In this document: piece after piece, positions 12,262 through 22,884 of the stretch
Numbering within the stretch: the stretch's first letter is position 1
Layout of the letters: every line of letters begins with the position of its first letter
Origin: Cryptomeria japonica
Taxonomy: Eukaryota; Streptophyta; Pinopsida; Cupressales; Cupressaceae
Length of the DNA: 64,000 nucleotides
NCBI RefSeq assembly: GCF_030272615.1
Contig: NC_081410.1
Coordinates: forward strand, 224,119,415 to 224,183,414
Reading direction: 5' to 3'
Made by a program: the position numbers and the translations under genes
The notes under the pieces: model-generated
Database searches by the model: none
The model's input: the letters and a program-made list of their open reading frames with translations, nothing else
Told to the model about the DNA's origin: nothing

Positions 12262-12570
12262 AAAGCGTTATTTAACCAACAAAAGCGCTAGTTTTCAACA
12301 ATAGCGCTACAACCTTAACAATAGCGCTCAATCAGCTCTACAAAAACGCTACAACTGCCAACGCGCTAAAACAACTATACAATAGCGCTACTTTAACTCA
12401 ATAGCGCTCAATTAAGCCCACAATAGCGCTACTTAATCAATCGCGCTAAAACTTGCATACAATAGCACTAATCCCAATCAAAAGCGCTCAAACAAGGGGA
12501 CAATAGCACTATTGCGGTACAATAGCACTAGTTTATGGAGCAAAAGCGCCAAAACCGAAGTTCCAGCGCT
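12262..12570. repeat. Cluster of AGCGCT palindromes
   Basis: In 310 bp there are about nine exact AGCGCT hexamers (for example 12284, 12303, 12323, 12384, 12403, 12425, 12484, 12565). Near matches AGCACT, CGCGCT, AGCGTT and AGCGCC fill the gaps, mostly in the wider context AATAGCGCTA and 18-25 bp apart. The sequence between copies is not conserved, so the hexamer itself looks selected or amplified. It sits upstream of the antisense ORF and downstream of a minus-strand TATA-like box. Confidence 0.8.
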
Positions 12571-12817
12571 TTTGCTTCGACTTGACTTGGACTCAGCTAA
12601 AAACCTAGCAAAAATGCACAAAAATTAAGTTTTCGAATTTGCGTACCGCTGGTCTGTAGTCATCTGAGCGTTGGAACCGCCAAACTTGCTCGAATCTATG
12701 CTCAGTGATCGGAATCGGCATCCTAGCTGCTGCTCACTCCTCTAAATGTCCCTATCAGAGCTCTCGTTTTCAACTGGTCGTGGTCACAAATGATCCTGTT
12801 TTCCCCCCTTTCACCCC

Positions 12818-12824
12818 ATTTATA
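12818..12824 (-). promoter_or_regulatory. TATA-like box for antisense transcript
   Basis: The minus strand reads GGGTATAAATGG here, a good plant TATA box in a C/T-rich (plus strand) context. It lies about 820 bp upstream of the antisense ATG at 11994, leaving room for a long leader that contains the AGCGCT cluster. No transcript evidence can be seen from sequence. Confidence 0.45.
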
Positions 12825-13121
12825 CCCTTCGCCGTCACCGTAACTTCTCCCCGCTCACCGCTGTGGTCCCCGTGAACTTCCCGTGCCCCCCATTTCTCCT
12901 TGTTATCCCCGATTTCTTCTATTTTTTACCCGTATGCCTAACTTCTTCTCTTCTATCACCTCGCTACTTTTCATTCTTTTTCGAGAGATCGCCTGATTTT
13001 TCGAAATTTTCTGGCCCATCTCTCGAGGGGGCATACCACCCATTAAATTTACATTTTATGGGGCATTTCTTCACACCAATTTTTTCTTTCTTTGAAACGA
13101 CGCGATAAACCGCACCATCTC

Positions 13122-13134
13122 AAAGAGGGGCAAA
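13122..13134 (+). other. T1 polypurine tract
   Basis: AAAGAGGGGCAAA immediately precedes the TGTAGTCACA start of the 3' LTR. It would prime plus-strand DNA synthesis during reverse transcription. Confidence 0.75.
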
Positions 13135-14752
13135 TGTAGTCACACAAATCTGTCCAGCTTAAATAAATATTCACTATTTATTTGATTAAAAATCTACTAG
13201 CCATCAGTTAATTAAATAAATATTTAATTAATTCATTCCCAAACATTCTTCTATTAATTAAATAAATTATTCAATTTATTTTAATTAATTCATTAAACCA
13301 AATACAAATCAATTAAATAAATAAAATCTATTTATTTAATTAAATCCCACTATTCCTCTTTTAAATAAATTAAATTAAACATTTATTTAAATCATTATCC
13401 CCACCCCACTTGCATTTTCCTACAAATGCAACTTGCACACATTTATTGAAATAAATGAATTTTTATTTTAATAAAATCCTATTTTCCCTCACCCACCAAA
13501 TCCATTTGCAAAATCTAATCCCCTTCTAGATTCTTCTAACCCCTTCCTAATTAACCTAATCCATCCCCTAATTATTGTCACATTCCTAAGCAAAATGGAG
13601 TCACTTCTCAAAGACTCCAAAGTCTTTGAAAAGCATTTAATGCTTTGTGTGTTCAACAAATTAATCCCCAAAGTCTTCCAAGACCATTTATGGCTCTTAC
13701 ATGACCATTTATGGCTCTTACATAACCATTTATGGTTATTTCAAACTTGTCTCCCCAAACATTTATTGTTTTGACCATATTCATCTATTTCACATTTGCA
13801 CAAGAGTTTATCCATTGGATAAAAGCTTTATTATTTGAATAAAGAGTTTATTCATTCAACCAACCTTGACTCTAAATCCCAAAGTCATATCAGACATTTA
13901 ATGCTTATTCCCTCTCCTCTCAACCTATCTCACATTCACACTTGTCATCTTGGGATTGGGTTGAAAGCCCTCACATGGATTTGAAATCATTCAATTCTGA
14001 CCCTTGTTGAGATTACTCAATCTCAACCATCCATTGCTCCATTTTTCCTATAAATAGAGCCCATTTCTTCATAATCCAGATCCTGAAAACTTGTATGCAT
14101 TCAAGCTATAGGCATTTTAAGAGAGCATTTAGCATAATTAACTCATGTATTGTTATTTTGGTTAAAATATATCATTTTAGCACCAATAAGCATAGTATTA
14201 GCTTTTCATTTCACATTTAGAGCTATCCTACAATCTCAATCCTCCATAAGCATCCATAGTGCAAAAAGCTGCTGAGAGCTACACTATTTTGGAACTTGGA
14301 GAGGAGAGAAACAAGGGAGAAGAAACTAAAAGCATGTTAGGAGGTATTTGGAGATGCCTCATCATGTTTGCTTTGATAGTTAAATATTCTTGCATATTTT
14401 TAGTGTCTCTCTTGGTATGCCTTTTTAGATTAGTTTTTGATTGACTAACACTAACGGTTTCATGTCTTTTGTGTTATTTATCATTTGCTAACCTTGTGCC
14501 ATTTAGGAGGGCATCAGGAGGTAATAGCAGGTTAATGTTAGAAGAATTGAAAATAAATAGATTAGAAGTTAGATGTTAGAATAGAGTAGGAGAAGAAAAA
14601 ATTGTTGCTAAGACTTGTAAATGGAAGTACTCTTTTCATTGAAGATATGGTGAAAATGTGTTATTTCAACAAGCTACATGGTTTCTATTTCTCATTTGCT
14701 TTCATGTTTCGATTAATTAAAAAATAGGTTTTCAGGACCCGAAACTTTTACA
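13135..14752 (+). repeat. T1 3' LTR
   Basis: The LTR starts TGTAGTCACA directly after the polypurine tract and ends near GAAACTTTTACA (CA end). The first 400 bp are made of TTAAATAAAT-like AT-rich words. A TATA box TATAAATAG is at 14049-14057, about 915 bp into the LTR, giving a U3 of normal proportions for such a long LTR. The 5' partner lies outside the window, so the right edge cannot be checked by pairing. The 61-codon frame at 14259-14444 falls inside and is not supported as a gene. Confidence 0.68.
14049..14057 (+). promoter_or_regulatory. TATA box in T1 LTR
   Basis: CCTATAAATAGAGCCC is a canonical plant TATA box within the 3' LTR and in the orientation of the element. The same box in the 5' LTR would drive genomic RNA. 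Confidence 0.65.
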
Positions 14753-14883
14753 TCATAGATAGAGAAAAAACACCGAGAAGAACATAACAGAAGAGTCCGT
14801 AGACAAAAAGACTGGCCAAAAGATCAGGGAACAGAAATAACAACTTAACAAAAAAACAACAAAGAAATAGGGAATGCGCTACA

Positions 14884-15300
14884 CAGTGATTTTCTTTAGC
14901 AGATCCTCCGCCTTTATAACCAGCTCATCATAGGTGGCCCCGATAGCTTTCAGGTCTTCCAGATCCTTGTTTGGTTTCTTTTGCTTCCTCTTGCCTCTGG
15001 TGCGGGTTCTGGGACCTTGAGCTTCCCCTGTTCCTTCAGCTTCTAGTTCTAAGTCCTAGATTTCCTTTTTGTCATGCATCTTGCTGATGAGGGTCTGGGT
15101 GTTGTTGGCCGAGATCTTCAAAATACTTAGGCTCTGTTCAGTGATGTTCTTCAGGCACTCCTCAATTTTATCAACTTTGGTGACAGTGTCCAAGAGGGTT
15201 TTTTTCGCTAGTGTCCGCAAGGCTTTTTCTATCCAGCATCTCCTCATTTACTTTCATGTTGATTAGTTGAATGATAGAGAATTGTGCATAATTTATGGTG
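14884..15300 (-). pseudogene. Fragment of a coiled-coil/basic protein, unknown family
   Basis: On the minus strand, about 120 codons read from near 15300 to a TAG at about 14884, with one in-frame TAG at 15056-15058 and a frame change near 15240. The first part is helical and leucine/isoleucine rich (KVDKIEECLKNITEQSLSIL), likely coiled coil. The second has a basic cluster (RTRTRGKRKQKKP), a possible nuclear localisation signal, and ends DELVIKAEDLLKKITV. I do not recognise the family. Its make-up (coiled coil plus basic NLS-like patch) resembles the C-terminal half of the unknown ORF of element N (57988-60365). It probably belongs to the same minus-strand Tat relic as 15850-16195. Confidence 0.4.
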
Positions 15301-15849
15301 AAATTCCTAATTCATACCACTAGCAGGTTGTTGATTGCAAATTAGCCTTATGTGGTCAACTGGAATACTTGAATGAGCTTACGTTCAATTTTTATTCAAT
15401 CATTGATATGGATTCAATTAATGGTGTCTATGCTTGATAATGATTTGAAAATATCTAATTTCCTTAGGAGATCACACTAAGCTTTGTGAAGTTGCTTCTT
15501 TAAATGTCAAAACAAGGTTTAGTGGGGTTTCACGAAAGATTATTCATCGTTTCTTGCATTCTTAGGAGTAGTGTAGTCTTCCTAAACACATCTCTTTTTC
15601 TCTTTCTTCATTCTCCAAGCAAGTAGTTAGAATCTAAGTTCTAGCAATTCAAGCATTCAAGTATTCAATGTAAGTTCCCTTGGATTACCAACAATCACAT
15701 CAACCAATTAAGCTTATCCACAAAGTGAGACCTGACAATAGGAACCTTGGAGTCTTCCAATTGATCACATAGTTTAGCATTTGGGAAGATCTTATTCAAG
15801 AGAGGATAAGATACTTTTGGTTATTTTATTCTGTGTTTGATTGTGGCTA
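15301..15849. other. Unassigned decayed sequence
   Basis: No frame or repeat that I can support. It lies between two minus-strand relic pieces and is probably eroded retroelement sequence. Confidence 0.4.
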
Positions 15850-16195
15850 AAAAACACATCAACATGATGCAATCTTCTTGTGGTGTGACAAAAAGTATGC
15901 CTAGGCCTACTCCATGCTGTGTGAAGGATCCATCAAAATAAATTTTACATAACTTAGATTGTGTCACTATGAGGATGGATTCATTTGGAAACTCTCAAAT
16001 GAGAAGAAAATCATCAAATTATTGGTGCATCTGCTAGCTGGTCTGCAATGACTTGTTCCTTTATAGATTTTCTATTGTCATACTCAATATCAAACTCACT
16101 TAAGATCATCACCATTTAGCCAATCTATTTGTAAGAGTTGTTTTGTTGAGTAGGTACTTGAGTGGTTCAATTCTTTATACAAGCTTGGTCTTATG
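15850..16195 (-). pseudogene. Relic of a Tat-type RT/RNase H to second RNase H junction
   Basis: The reverse complement, read across frameshifts and stops, gives IEPLKYLLNKTTLTNRLAKW, an ADQLADAP-like segment reached only after further frame changes, then IYFDGSFTQHGVGLGILFVT. These match the end of the first RNase H and the start of the second RNase H of T1 (5300-5590: IDPLKYLLSKAALTGCLAKW and YFDGSYTRHGSGAGILFIT). It is therefore a separate, older Tat-lineage copy in opposite orientation. It is cut off at about 16200 by the LTR of copia A. Confidence 0.7.
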
Positions 16196-18615
16196 AGTTT
16201 GCATATAGTTGTTGGCATTGTGTTGTCATTGATGTCAACCGATATAGCATAAAGCAGGACAACTGGTATGAGAAAATAGTTGATATGCTGTTAGTGTTAT
16301 CCACCGACTGTGTGAACATTGAAGCCACCAGGTAAGCATGTTGGAGTAACTGGTTTACATGTCAGTATTGGAAAGAAGGAACCAGTTTGTGAGTATGCAT
16401 GTTGATGCTAAACAAGCATGATAGAGAAGTGACCGGTGAGTGATGATAACCAGAAAGGGTGTGACCGATAGAGATCATTGCAGTATGATCTAATGAAGGG
16501 TTAGCAGTGCAACTAATATGCTAGTATGAGGTCAACTAGCAGGACTCCTACCGAGAAAGAGAAGGTTGACAAAGTATGTGCTGTTTTAGTGAGCAAAGAT
16601 GACATATGGAAAAGCTACCGGGACATATGTCAAGTGGAAGAGGTATCCTTTGTTGAGTGAAGTCACATCATTACCGACAGGGGACTTAGATCTTCCTCCA
16701 CTGGTGTTTATCAATTGAAGTGCAATTGTCTATTCCTCCCCTCTGATAAATGGTAATACCTTGCTTACCCCACAACATACATGACATACATCATGATTCT
16801 CTGTGATAAGTTAGTTAGAGTAAGCAAAGGCAGGTGATTGGATGCATAGCTCGGTTGACTAAAGAGAAAGATGAGGATTCCTCCAGAGGATAAGTTCAGA
16901 GATGTGCACTGGATCAACATGAGAAGACATGATGTGCTACCAAGGCAGAGAAGGAAGAGTTAATATGGTAGGTTTGCCTCCTTGACAAATTGGTTGAGAA
17001 GAGAACCAGTCAAATGAAGATGAGGCTTTGCAGTTGCACACATGGAGTTACTGATATGCAGATGGAAAGTGGTGTTGCCACATATGCATAATAGTTGGAG
17101 ATGGATGGCATGAAGATATCATGCACACTACTGGTATGAAGGCAAAAACATACCAATTGGTAAACAAGGAGGATACTGACATACAACCAAGTGGACAAAA
17201 AGACAAAAGTGAAGTGCTCTCAGTCTGATAAAGATGCACATGATGAGTCATCCTAGATTGCTGCCGAGAACCAACATGGTTTATGAGCAAGCTGACAAGA
17301 TCCATGAACACAAGGAGAAGGAAAGAAGGTTAACTAGCAAGGGAAGATGTACCAATAGGGTTAGAGAATCAGTAGTGTTAGTTGTCTGGTAGGTGTGCAC
17401 CGGTTGAGTGTTTGGTCGGTGATCCTATCTGAATCGACATAGAGGTCTAAACTAAGATGGATACTGACAGGGATGCCATGTGGAGTTGAAGTGGAAAGCT
17501 TGCAGAGGTTGGTGAAGTGCCATGTCAGTGATGTTGTTGGTATTTGGTCGATATTTAATGTTGATTGCAAAAATCATGGGAGACATTGCAGAGGTGTGTG
17601 GCTCGAGGAAGGTCGAACATAGGTGATCGATGCAAAGTGTACAGGTGCAGAATGAGGTTGGTTGCCGATTGACTATTCGTGTTTGCTAAGTTTAGCAAAT
17701 GTGCCTTGGAAGGAAGAAGATATGGTAGGAGAGGCTTGATTGCTTGCAAGTTATTCATCCTCACGCAAAACAAGATCTGATTGGATTTGATTGACCTCAT
17801 GATCAATGGAAGAAACCCTTGCATGACAATAATTTGAAGGTATGTTTTGGTGGGAAAGCTTAGTAATAAGTATGAAGGCAAAAGACCATATTCGATGACG
17901 TTGATTGGTGAAGGAGAGTGATCCTGAGAAGGGAAAAGAGGAGATAAGGCTGAGAAGAGTCAAGGAACTCAACATCTGAAGAAAAGAGCTAGTATGGAAG
18001 GTTAAACTGGTGAGAGGGTTTAACAGTGGCTTAACTGGCAAGATCAGACAAACTAACAAACTGCAAAGTGAGTTGCAGAGGTGGAAACTGACAGTATTCA
18101 GGCCAAATGGAAGGTAGTGAAGAGTGAAGCAGCTGCATGTGTGTATGGGAGAGAAGATCTGACAGGTAGTGAGGAAAGAAATGATAAACCAATGAGAAGA
18201 GTAACCGAGATGTTCTGACTGATCATCCAATAGGAAGAGGTAGAACCATTGTGTCAGCAACAACAAGTAAAGGTGAGTAGAGAGATTGAGAGAGAGATAT
18301 AAAGAAGAGTAGAAATAAACCGGTGAGGTAGAGGAGGTGAGAAAACAATAGGATAAAGTGTATGCCATGGTTACAAGATTCAGTTGTAATTAGACTATTA
18401 CTTTTGTAATTGATTATGTACAAGATAGATCACTGAGTTGGAGCTCAGTGTAGGGGTTGGTGCCCTAAAGAAGGAGTGGTACTCCTTGGGTTGGTGCTCT
18501 AAATGTTGTAACCAAAGGTTTTCACTATGAGGCTGGATTGGAGCAGTAGACTCCAGTAGCATTTCTCATCGAGGTTTTTCCCATCTTGGGTTTTACTTGT
18601 ATATATCGGTGTTAT

Positions 18616-18983
18616 TATAGGAGTTGAGAAAATACAACACCACAGGAGCCCAAATAATCTCTGCAAGCTGAAAAACCTGTTACAAGGAGAAGCAATGAAG
18701 CAAATCACAGAAGGAAAGAATACACAGGAAAAATATGCTCCAAAAGATGAGAGCTCAATAATCTCCAAAATGTATTGTCAATAATAATCCTTCTTCATAC
18801 AATGAAAAGAAAGAACTCAACCTTTAATAGGTCAAGAAACCCTAAAAGGGAAAACCTAGGTTTGCACATAATAATTAATTATATGCACCTAAAGTTATCT
18901 TAAATGTAAAAAAGATAAAGGAAACTTAAATAATTAAACAAATATTATTTAATTAATCAAGTAAATACCCGAATACTCTAACA
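18616..18983 (-). repeat. Element S LTR (3' LTR in element orientation)
   Basis: Begins TATAGGAGTTGAG and ends ACTCTAACA on the plus strand; near-identical to 20970-21347. Adjacent C-run at 18984-18990 is the minus-strand polypurine tract. Confidence 0.85.
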
Positions 18984-20154
18984 CCCCCCCTTAAGCTAGA
19001 CTTAGGGAGAAGCTAAAACCTAAAACAACTATTGAAAGCAATAAAGATGGGTCCCGATAACAAGGCCTGATTAGGTACCCAAATACAATGAAATCTCTAT
19101 GAACTGGAGAAATAGAGAAAACCACATGGGAACAAAACTCTACTCCAAAAAGAGATAAAAAGAACACCACTAAAGCATGAAGAACTTGCAAACTCTGTCG
19201 AAGAATAACTACTGATCTGAAGAACCTCCACTGAAATAGAACATGACCAGGTAGATAAGACTGTAATCTGCATGAGTGCCCTCAAATGACACTACTCGAA
19301 TTAGGAGGAAAACAAGACAAAAACAACTGAAATCGAAGATACAGATGGCATGAGAAACCAAAGCCTGAAAAGCTGATCAATCGAACCACGGAAGTAGTAG
19401 AACCAACAGGATAAACCTCCCCATAATGCGAAAGTGGGAGAGGGACATGAACACTGAAAAGGACAACTAAAAACAACTGCATGACAAAGAACCAAGAACA
19501 TCAAAGGTGCTGAGACACATCATCATGAGGCGAATGTTGTGGAAGGAACACTCACTGGACAAAGGAAGATGACAAACAACAGGCAAACATCAACCCCCTC
19601 ATGACACTTGATCAATAGTGCATGTACAACAAGACACAAGATATGCAAGATTCCAAGTAAACAATGCATGATGGCACTTTATCTCAGTGCGTTTGCATAA
19701 ATACAAGATACAATGATAAGAAGACTGGAAATAGAAACGTGAACTAAAATAGAGACACCCTACTCAGAGAAAAGATCCCAGGACTTGAAACAACCACGAT
19801 ATTCACCAAAGTGCTGAAAAGAAAAAAACTAAATGAAATATGCATGGAGCAGAATCTAGAAATAAAACTCATATGGCTGGAAAGTACACAACAAATGCTT
19901 TCAAAAAATATAAAATTTTCAAAAAACGGAGGTCGAATGCTCATTCTATGGCTCCCAGAGTGCAAAAACTAGACCTCACTTTGACTGGAAAAAAACACAA
20001 TCAAATAGCAAAATTGGAAAAAATTACCAACACCATAAGGTCAGCCTCGGAACCAGCTTTTCGACACCTATTCGTTTTCAAAAAAATGATTCCGTATGCC
20101 CAAGATAGAGCCAAAAAACCAAATCCCCCCTGAAAAATGCCAAAAAAGAGAGTC

Positions 20155-20545
20155 TAGTGGCTTGTTTGGTCAGAGGTGGCTAGGGAGTGGTGCTTCGGTG
20201 GTCGGCGGCTGAATCTAGTGGTCGGGTGGTGCAGGGAGGCTACGGGCGGTGCTAGGGGGCCGGGCATGGGCGGTGGGCCGGGGAGTTGAGCAGCGACCGG
20301 GAGTTGCATGGTCGAGCAGAGGTTGGGAGGTGCAGCAGCGGCGGGGCTGAGAAGTGGTGGCCGCAGGGAGATCGCCGCAGGCGGTGGTGGCTGGCGGAGG
20401 CTGCAATGGCGGTGGAGCCGAGAGGAGCACGGGCGGTCGGGGAGGCAGGGCTGTCGGTGGGAGCTGCATGGCCGGCGAGGGGCCGGGGGCTGGACTGATA
20501 GGTCTGGTTGCCGTACGGCGGCCAGACTGTTAGCTCGGTACCCTG
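20155..20545. other. GC-rich island inside element S
   Basis: About 390 bp dominated by GGC, GGTG and GGAGG words on the plus strand, in an otherwise AT-rich window. It opens a 136-codon minus-strand frame (20154-20564) and a 93-codon plus-strand frame, both of low complexity: Pro/Ala/Ser-rich on minus, Gly/Arg/Trp-rich on plus. No family is recognisable in any frame. It is flanked by A/T homopolymer runs. It could be a captured gene fragment, a structured RNA or G-quadruplex-prone leader sequence. I do not call a gene. Confidence 0.6.
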
Positions 20546-20969
20546 CGCAATGCAAAACCTCCAAAATTTTTTTTTTTTTGTTTTTTTAGAAAAAAAAACA
20601 ACTATCGCCTTTTGACTTTTAAAATTTTTTTTTTTTTCAAAAAAATCAAATTTCGGCCTGCATACCGTAAAAAGGCAAAAAAATTATTTTATGAAATTTT
20701 TTCTCGAACTGCGTGCCAGGGCCGTACGGTTTGGATCTGAGAAAAAATTTCACCTAGAGGCTCAAGAACCAAAATAGGTCAAATTTTATATTACCATAGG
20801 GGTTTTTGGACCTTCTGAGCACGATGGTGTGGTCTGTTTAGGCCTAAAGTGCTAAAAAAAAGGTCAAACCCTTGGTACATAAAAAATTCCTGAAACCCCA
20901 GATCTGCTTCCAAAGCCAAAAATTCTCAAAACAAGAACAAGTAGCTTCAGATCTGAAGCTTTGATACCA

Positions 20970-21347
20970 TATAGGAGTTGAGAAAATACAACACCATAGG
21001 AGCCCAAATAATCTCTGCAAGCTGAAAAACCTGTTACAAGGAGAAGCAATGAAGCAAATCACAGAAGGAAAGAATACACAGGAAAAATATGCTCCAAAAG
21101 ATGAGAGCTCAATAATCTCCAAAATGTATTGTCAATAATAATCCTTCTTCATACAATGAAAAGAAAAAACTCAACCTTTAATAGGTCAGGAAACCCTAAA
21201 AGGGAAAACCTAGGTTTGCACATAATAATTAATTAAAATAATTAATTATATGCACCTAAAGTTAGCTTAAGTGTAAAAGAGATAAAGGGAACTTAAATAA
21301 TTAAACAAATGTTTAATTAATCAAGTAAATACTCGAATACTCTAACA
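20970..21347 (-). repeat. Element S LTR (5' LTR in element orientation)
   Basis: Same sequence as 18616-18983 with a few substitutions and a small insertion of an AATTAATT word (about 21230). The primer site GCTTTGATACCA (20958-20969, plus strand) abuts it. Confidence 0.85.
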
Positions 21348-21519
21348 GTTATGTGATGTGCCATTTGTGTGGTTGAATTGTGTTGTCTAGTTTTATCTTA
21401 CTGGTAGGTTTTCTTGATTCTTAGGTTGGTAACCAATAATCTCTCTTGGAGATAAAAGGATTAAGGGTTTTAGAAATTACTGATTCACCCCCCCTCTCAG
21501 TGGAATCTTGTGTTCAACA

Positions 21520-21533
21520 ATTGGTATGAGAGC
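21520..21533 (+). other. Copia A primer binding site
   Basis: ATTGGTATGAGAGC directly after the LTR, one base different from TGGTATCAGAGC, the usual plant copia primer site matching initiator methionine tRNA. Confidence 0.75.
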
Positions 21534-21605
21534 ATAGGTTCGCGATTGATAAGATTTCTCTAGCTTGGGTAGATTCCAATATTTGAACACAATGGTCTGT
21601 TTAGT

Positions 21606-22880
21606 GTGACCTCTACTCTAGTGTTTGATGGTTCAAAATTTTCTGTTTGGATTTGTAGGATGGAAGTCTCCCTGTTATCCCTTGGGTTTGATGTATGGAT
21701 GTCAGTAGTAAATGGATGGCCTGGTAAAGTTAATCCTCCCACCGGTCCTGAAGAAGAAAGGAGAAACAAATGTAATGATGAAGTTATGGAGGCCATACTC
21801 AGTGGGCTATTCGGTGATGTCTCCTCAAAGGTAGACAGATGCAGATCTACTAAAAGCCTATTGGATAGATTGAAGAAAATTTATGGCAATGAAACTTGCA
21901 CTGGAGAACCATTTTATGGAAACAAGAAAAGAAATGAAGCACATGTGTCTGCAGATGATGAAGGTAGATGATCTGTTACCAACATCAGAAACGATGAAGA
22001 GGAAAATCACCTCTTTAGGGATCAAGAATCTAAAGATGAGAGGCACACATCAGAGAGTATTCATGCTGATCACTCTTACCGACAAGATGTGTTTAGAAGT
22101 GATGATGAAGATGAAGCCGAAGTTGATCTTGAACGTGAATTGGTAAGTGCACTAGAAGAGTTGCAAAATGTTAGAAAGAAATTTAAGAGGTACACAGATT
22201 CAATTCATGAAGAATGTAGCCAGTTGAGAATATGCCTTGAAGAATCAAACAATAATATCTGCATATTGACATCTGAACTAGAAGAGGCAAAATGATTGAC
22301 TAGTGAATTGAAATCAATGTTTGTTGCTAAGGAGAGAAGATGTGAGGAACTCCGACTAGAAGTGGAGACAAAGGACAAAGATTGTAAGGACCTAAAAGGA
22401 GAAATGGAGAACATCAAGAAAGACCTTGAGAAGTGTCAAAATAAGCTCAAGGTAAGGATCCAGTATGATGGTAACACTGAGACCTTGGACAAAATGTTGA
22501 GTAAACAAAAACACACCAATGATGTCGAAGGATTAGGATATGCTGCTGGTGAATGCTCCACAAGTGAGGATGTCTCTCACAAGGACATTCAGTTTGTCTC
22601 CTCTAATAGAGATAAAAAGGGTCAGACCTTCATAGTTCGAAGTGCACCAAGAAAGAAGGTTGACCTAGCAACAACTGTTAAGGACTTGAGGCTAAAAATG
22701 AAGATCGGTGCAACAAGAAGAAATAATGTAGATCCTAAAGGAAAAATAAAGACAAGAAGATAGGTTCATCAGAAAAAAGATTGTAAGAAGGAAACCTAAG
22801 AGACTCGCCACTAGTGGCAGACAAAGAGATGCAACACCCCGGAGAAGTAGAAGTGGACAAGCTAAACCGGCCAGATAACC
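21606..22880 (+). pseudogene. Copia A gag, broken and internally deleted
   Basis: The first frame (21606-21971) shows a copia gag of the UBN2/DUF4219 kind (VFDGSKFSVWICRMEVSLLS, then WMSVVNGW). It loses most of the core after about 21890. A second block (22089-22763, one stop at 22293) is acidic then strongly coiled-coil (LVSALEELQNVRKKFKRY and further Leu/Glu/Lys heptads). It corresponds to the coiled-coil block of copia D gag at 37373-37615. A basic stretch follows in another frame (22762-22880). No zinc knuckle or protease is seen before the truncation. Confidence 0.65.
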
Positions 22881-22884
22881 ATCA

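Larger units (their letters stand above)
1..14752 (+). mobile_element. Tat-type Ty3/gypsy retrotransposon T1, 5' end outside window
   Basis: A single forward frame (positions divisible by 3) from base 3 to about 6975 reads gag, aspartic protease, reverse transcriptase, RNase H, a second cellular-type RNase H and integrase. A polypurine tract at 13122-13134 and an LTR from 13135 close the element. The second RNase H before integrase marks the Tat/Ogre branch of plant Ty3/gypsy elements. The 5.8 kb between integrase and the polypurine tract is not empty: it holds an antisense gene, as is known for several Tat lineages. The 5' LTR, primer site and gag start lie left of the window. About ten in-frame stops and one frameshift show the copy is dead. 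The right boundary is inferred from a CA end and is less certain than the left end of the LTR. Confidence 0.88.
18616..21347 (-). mobile_element. Non-autonomous LTR retrotransposon S (TRIM/LARD-like)
   Basis: Two direct repeats of 368 and 378 bp (18616-18983 and 20970-21347) bound a 1,986 bp interior and are flanked by the 5 bp duplication GTTAT (18611-18615 and 21348-21352). On the minus strand the right LTR is followed by a primer site (TGGTATCAAAGC) and the left LTR is preceded by TTAAGGGGGGG. The element therefore reads right to left. The interior has no RT, integrase or gag. It contains a striking GC-rich block (20155-20545). Minus-strand LTR starts TGTTAGAG and ends CTCCTATA, so its terminal dinucleotides are TG...TA rather than TG...CA. 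Confidence 0.85.
16210..21519 (+). repeat. Copia A 5' LTR, interrupted by element S
   Basis: TGTTGGCA at 16210 to TTCAACA at 21519, followed directly by the primer site. Removing the 2,737 bp insertion (18616-21352, with one target copy) leaves about 2,573 bp, long for a copia LTR. It is peppered with ACCGGT-like hexamers and ends in the pyrimidine-rich ATTCACCCCCCCTCTCAGT motif. Copia D, C and F LTRs have a similar motif close to the primer site. Short minus-strand frames within it are not supported as genes. Confidence 0.7.
16210..22884 (+). mobile_element. Ty1/copia element A: long 5' LTR and partial gag
   Basis: It starts TGTTGGCATTGTGTTGTCATTGATG at 16210 (same opening style as copia F at 54660) and has LTR end TTCAACA at 21519 followed by a primer site. 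It keeps only gag before being cut at about 22884 by sequence of copia D. Protease, integrase, RT and 3' LTR are absent. A complete non-autonomous LTR element (18616-21347) interrupts the LTR. Confidence 0.75.

Noticed and set aside
12262..12570. CRISPR-like array
   Set aside because: Repeat core is only 6 bp, palindromic, with irregular spacing and no cas genes; the window is plant DNA.
14259..14444. 61-codon plus frame with a hydrophobic end
   Set aside because: Inside the T1 3' LTR downstream of its TATA box; too short and with no counterpart to test.
17751..18423. 205-codon minus frame, Ser/Leu/Phe-rich
   Set aside because: Inside the copia A LTR, membrane-like only because of pyrimidine-rich sequence; no start context or homology.
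20154..20589. 136-codon Pro/Ala-rich minus frame and 93-codon Gly/Trp-rich plus frame as genes
   Set aside because: Low complexity in a GC-rich block, no family resemblance, and both strands open at once; kept only as a composition feature.
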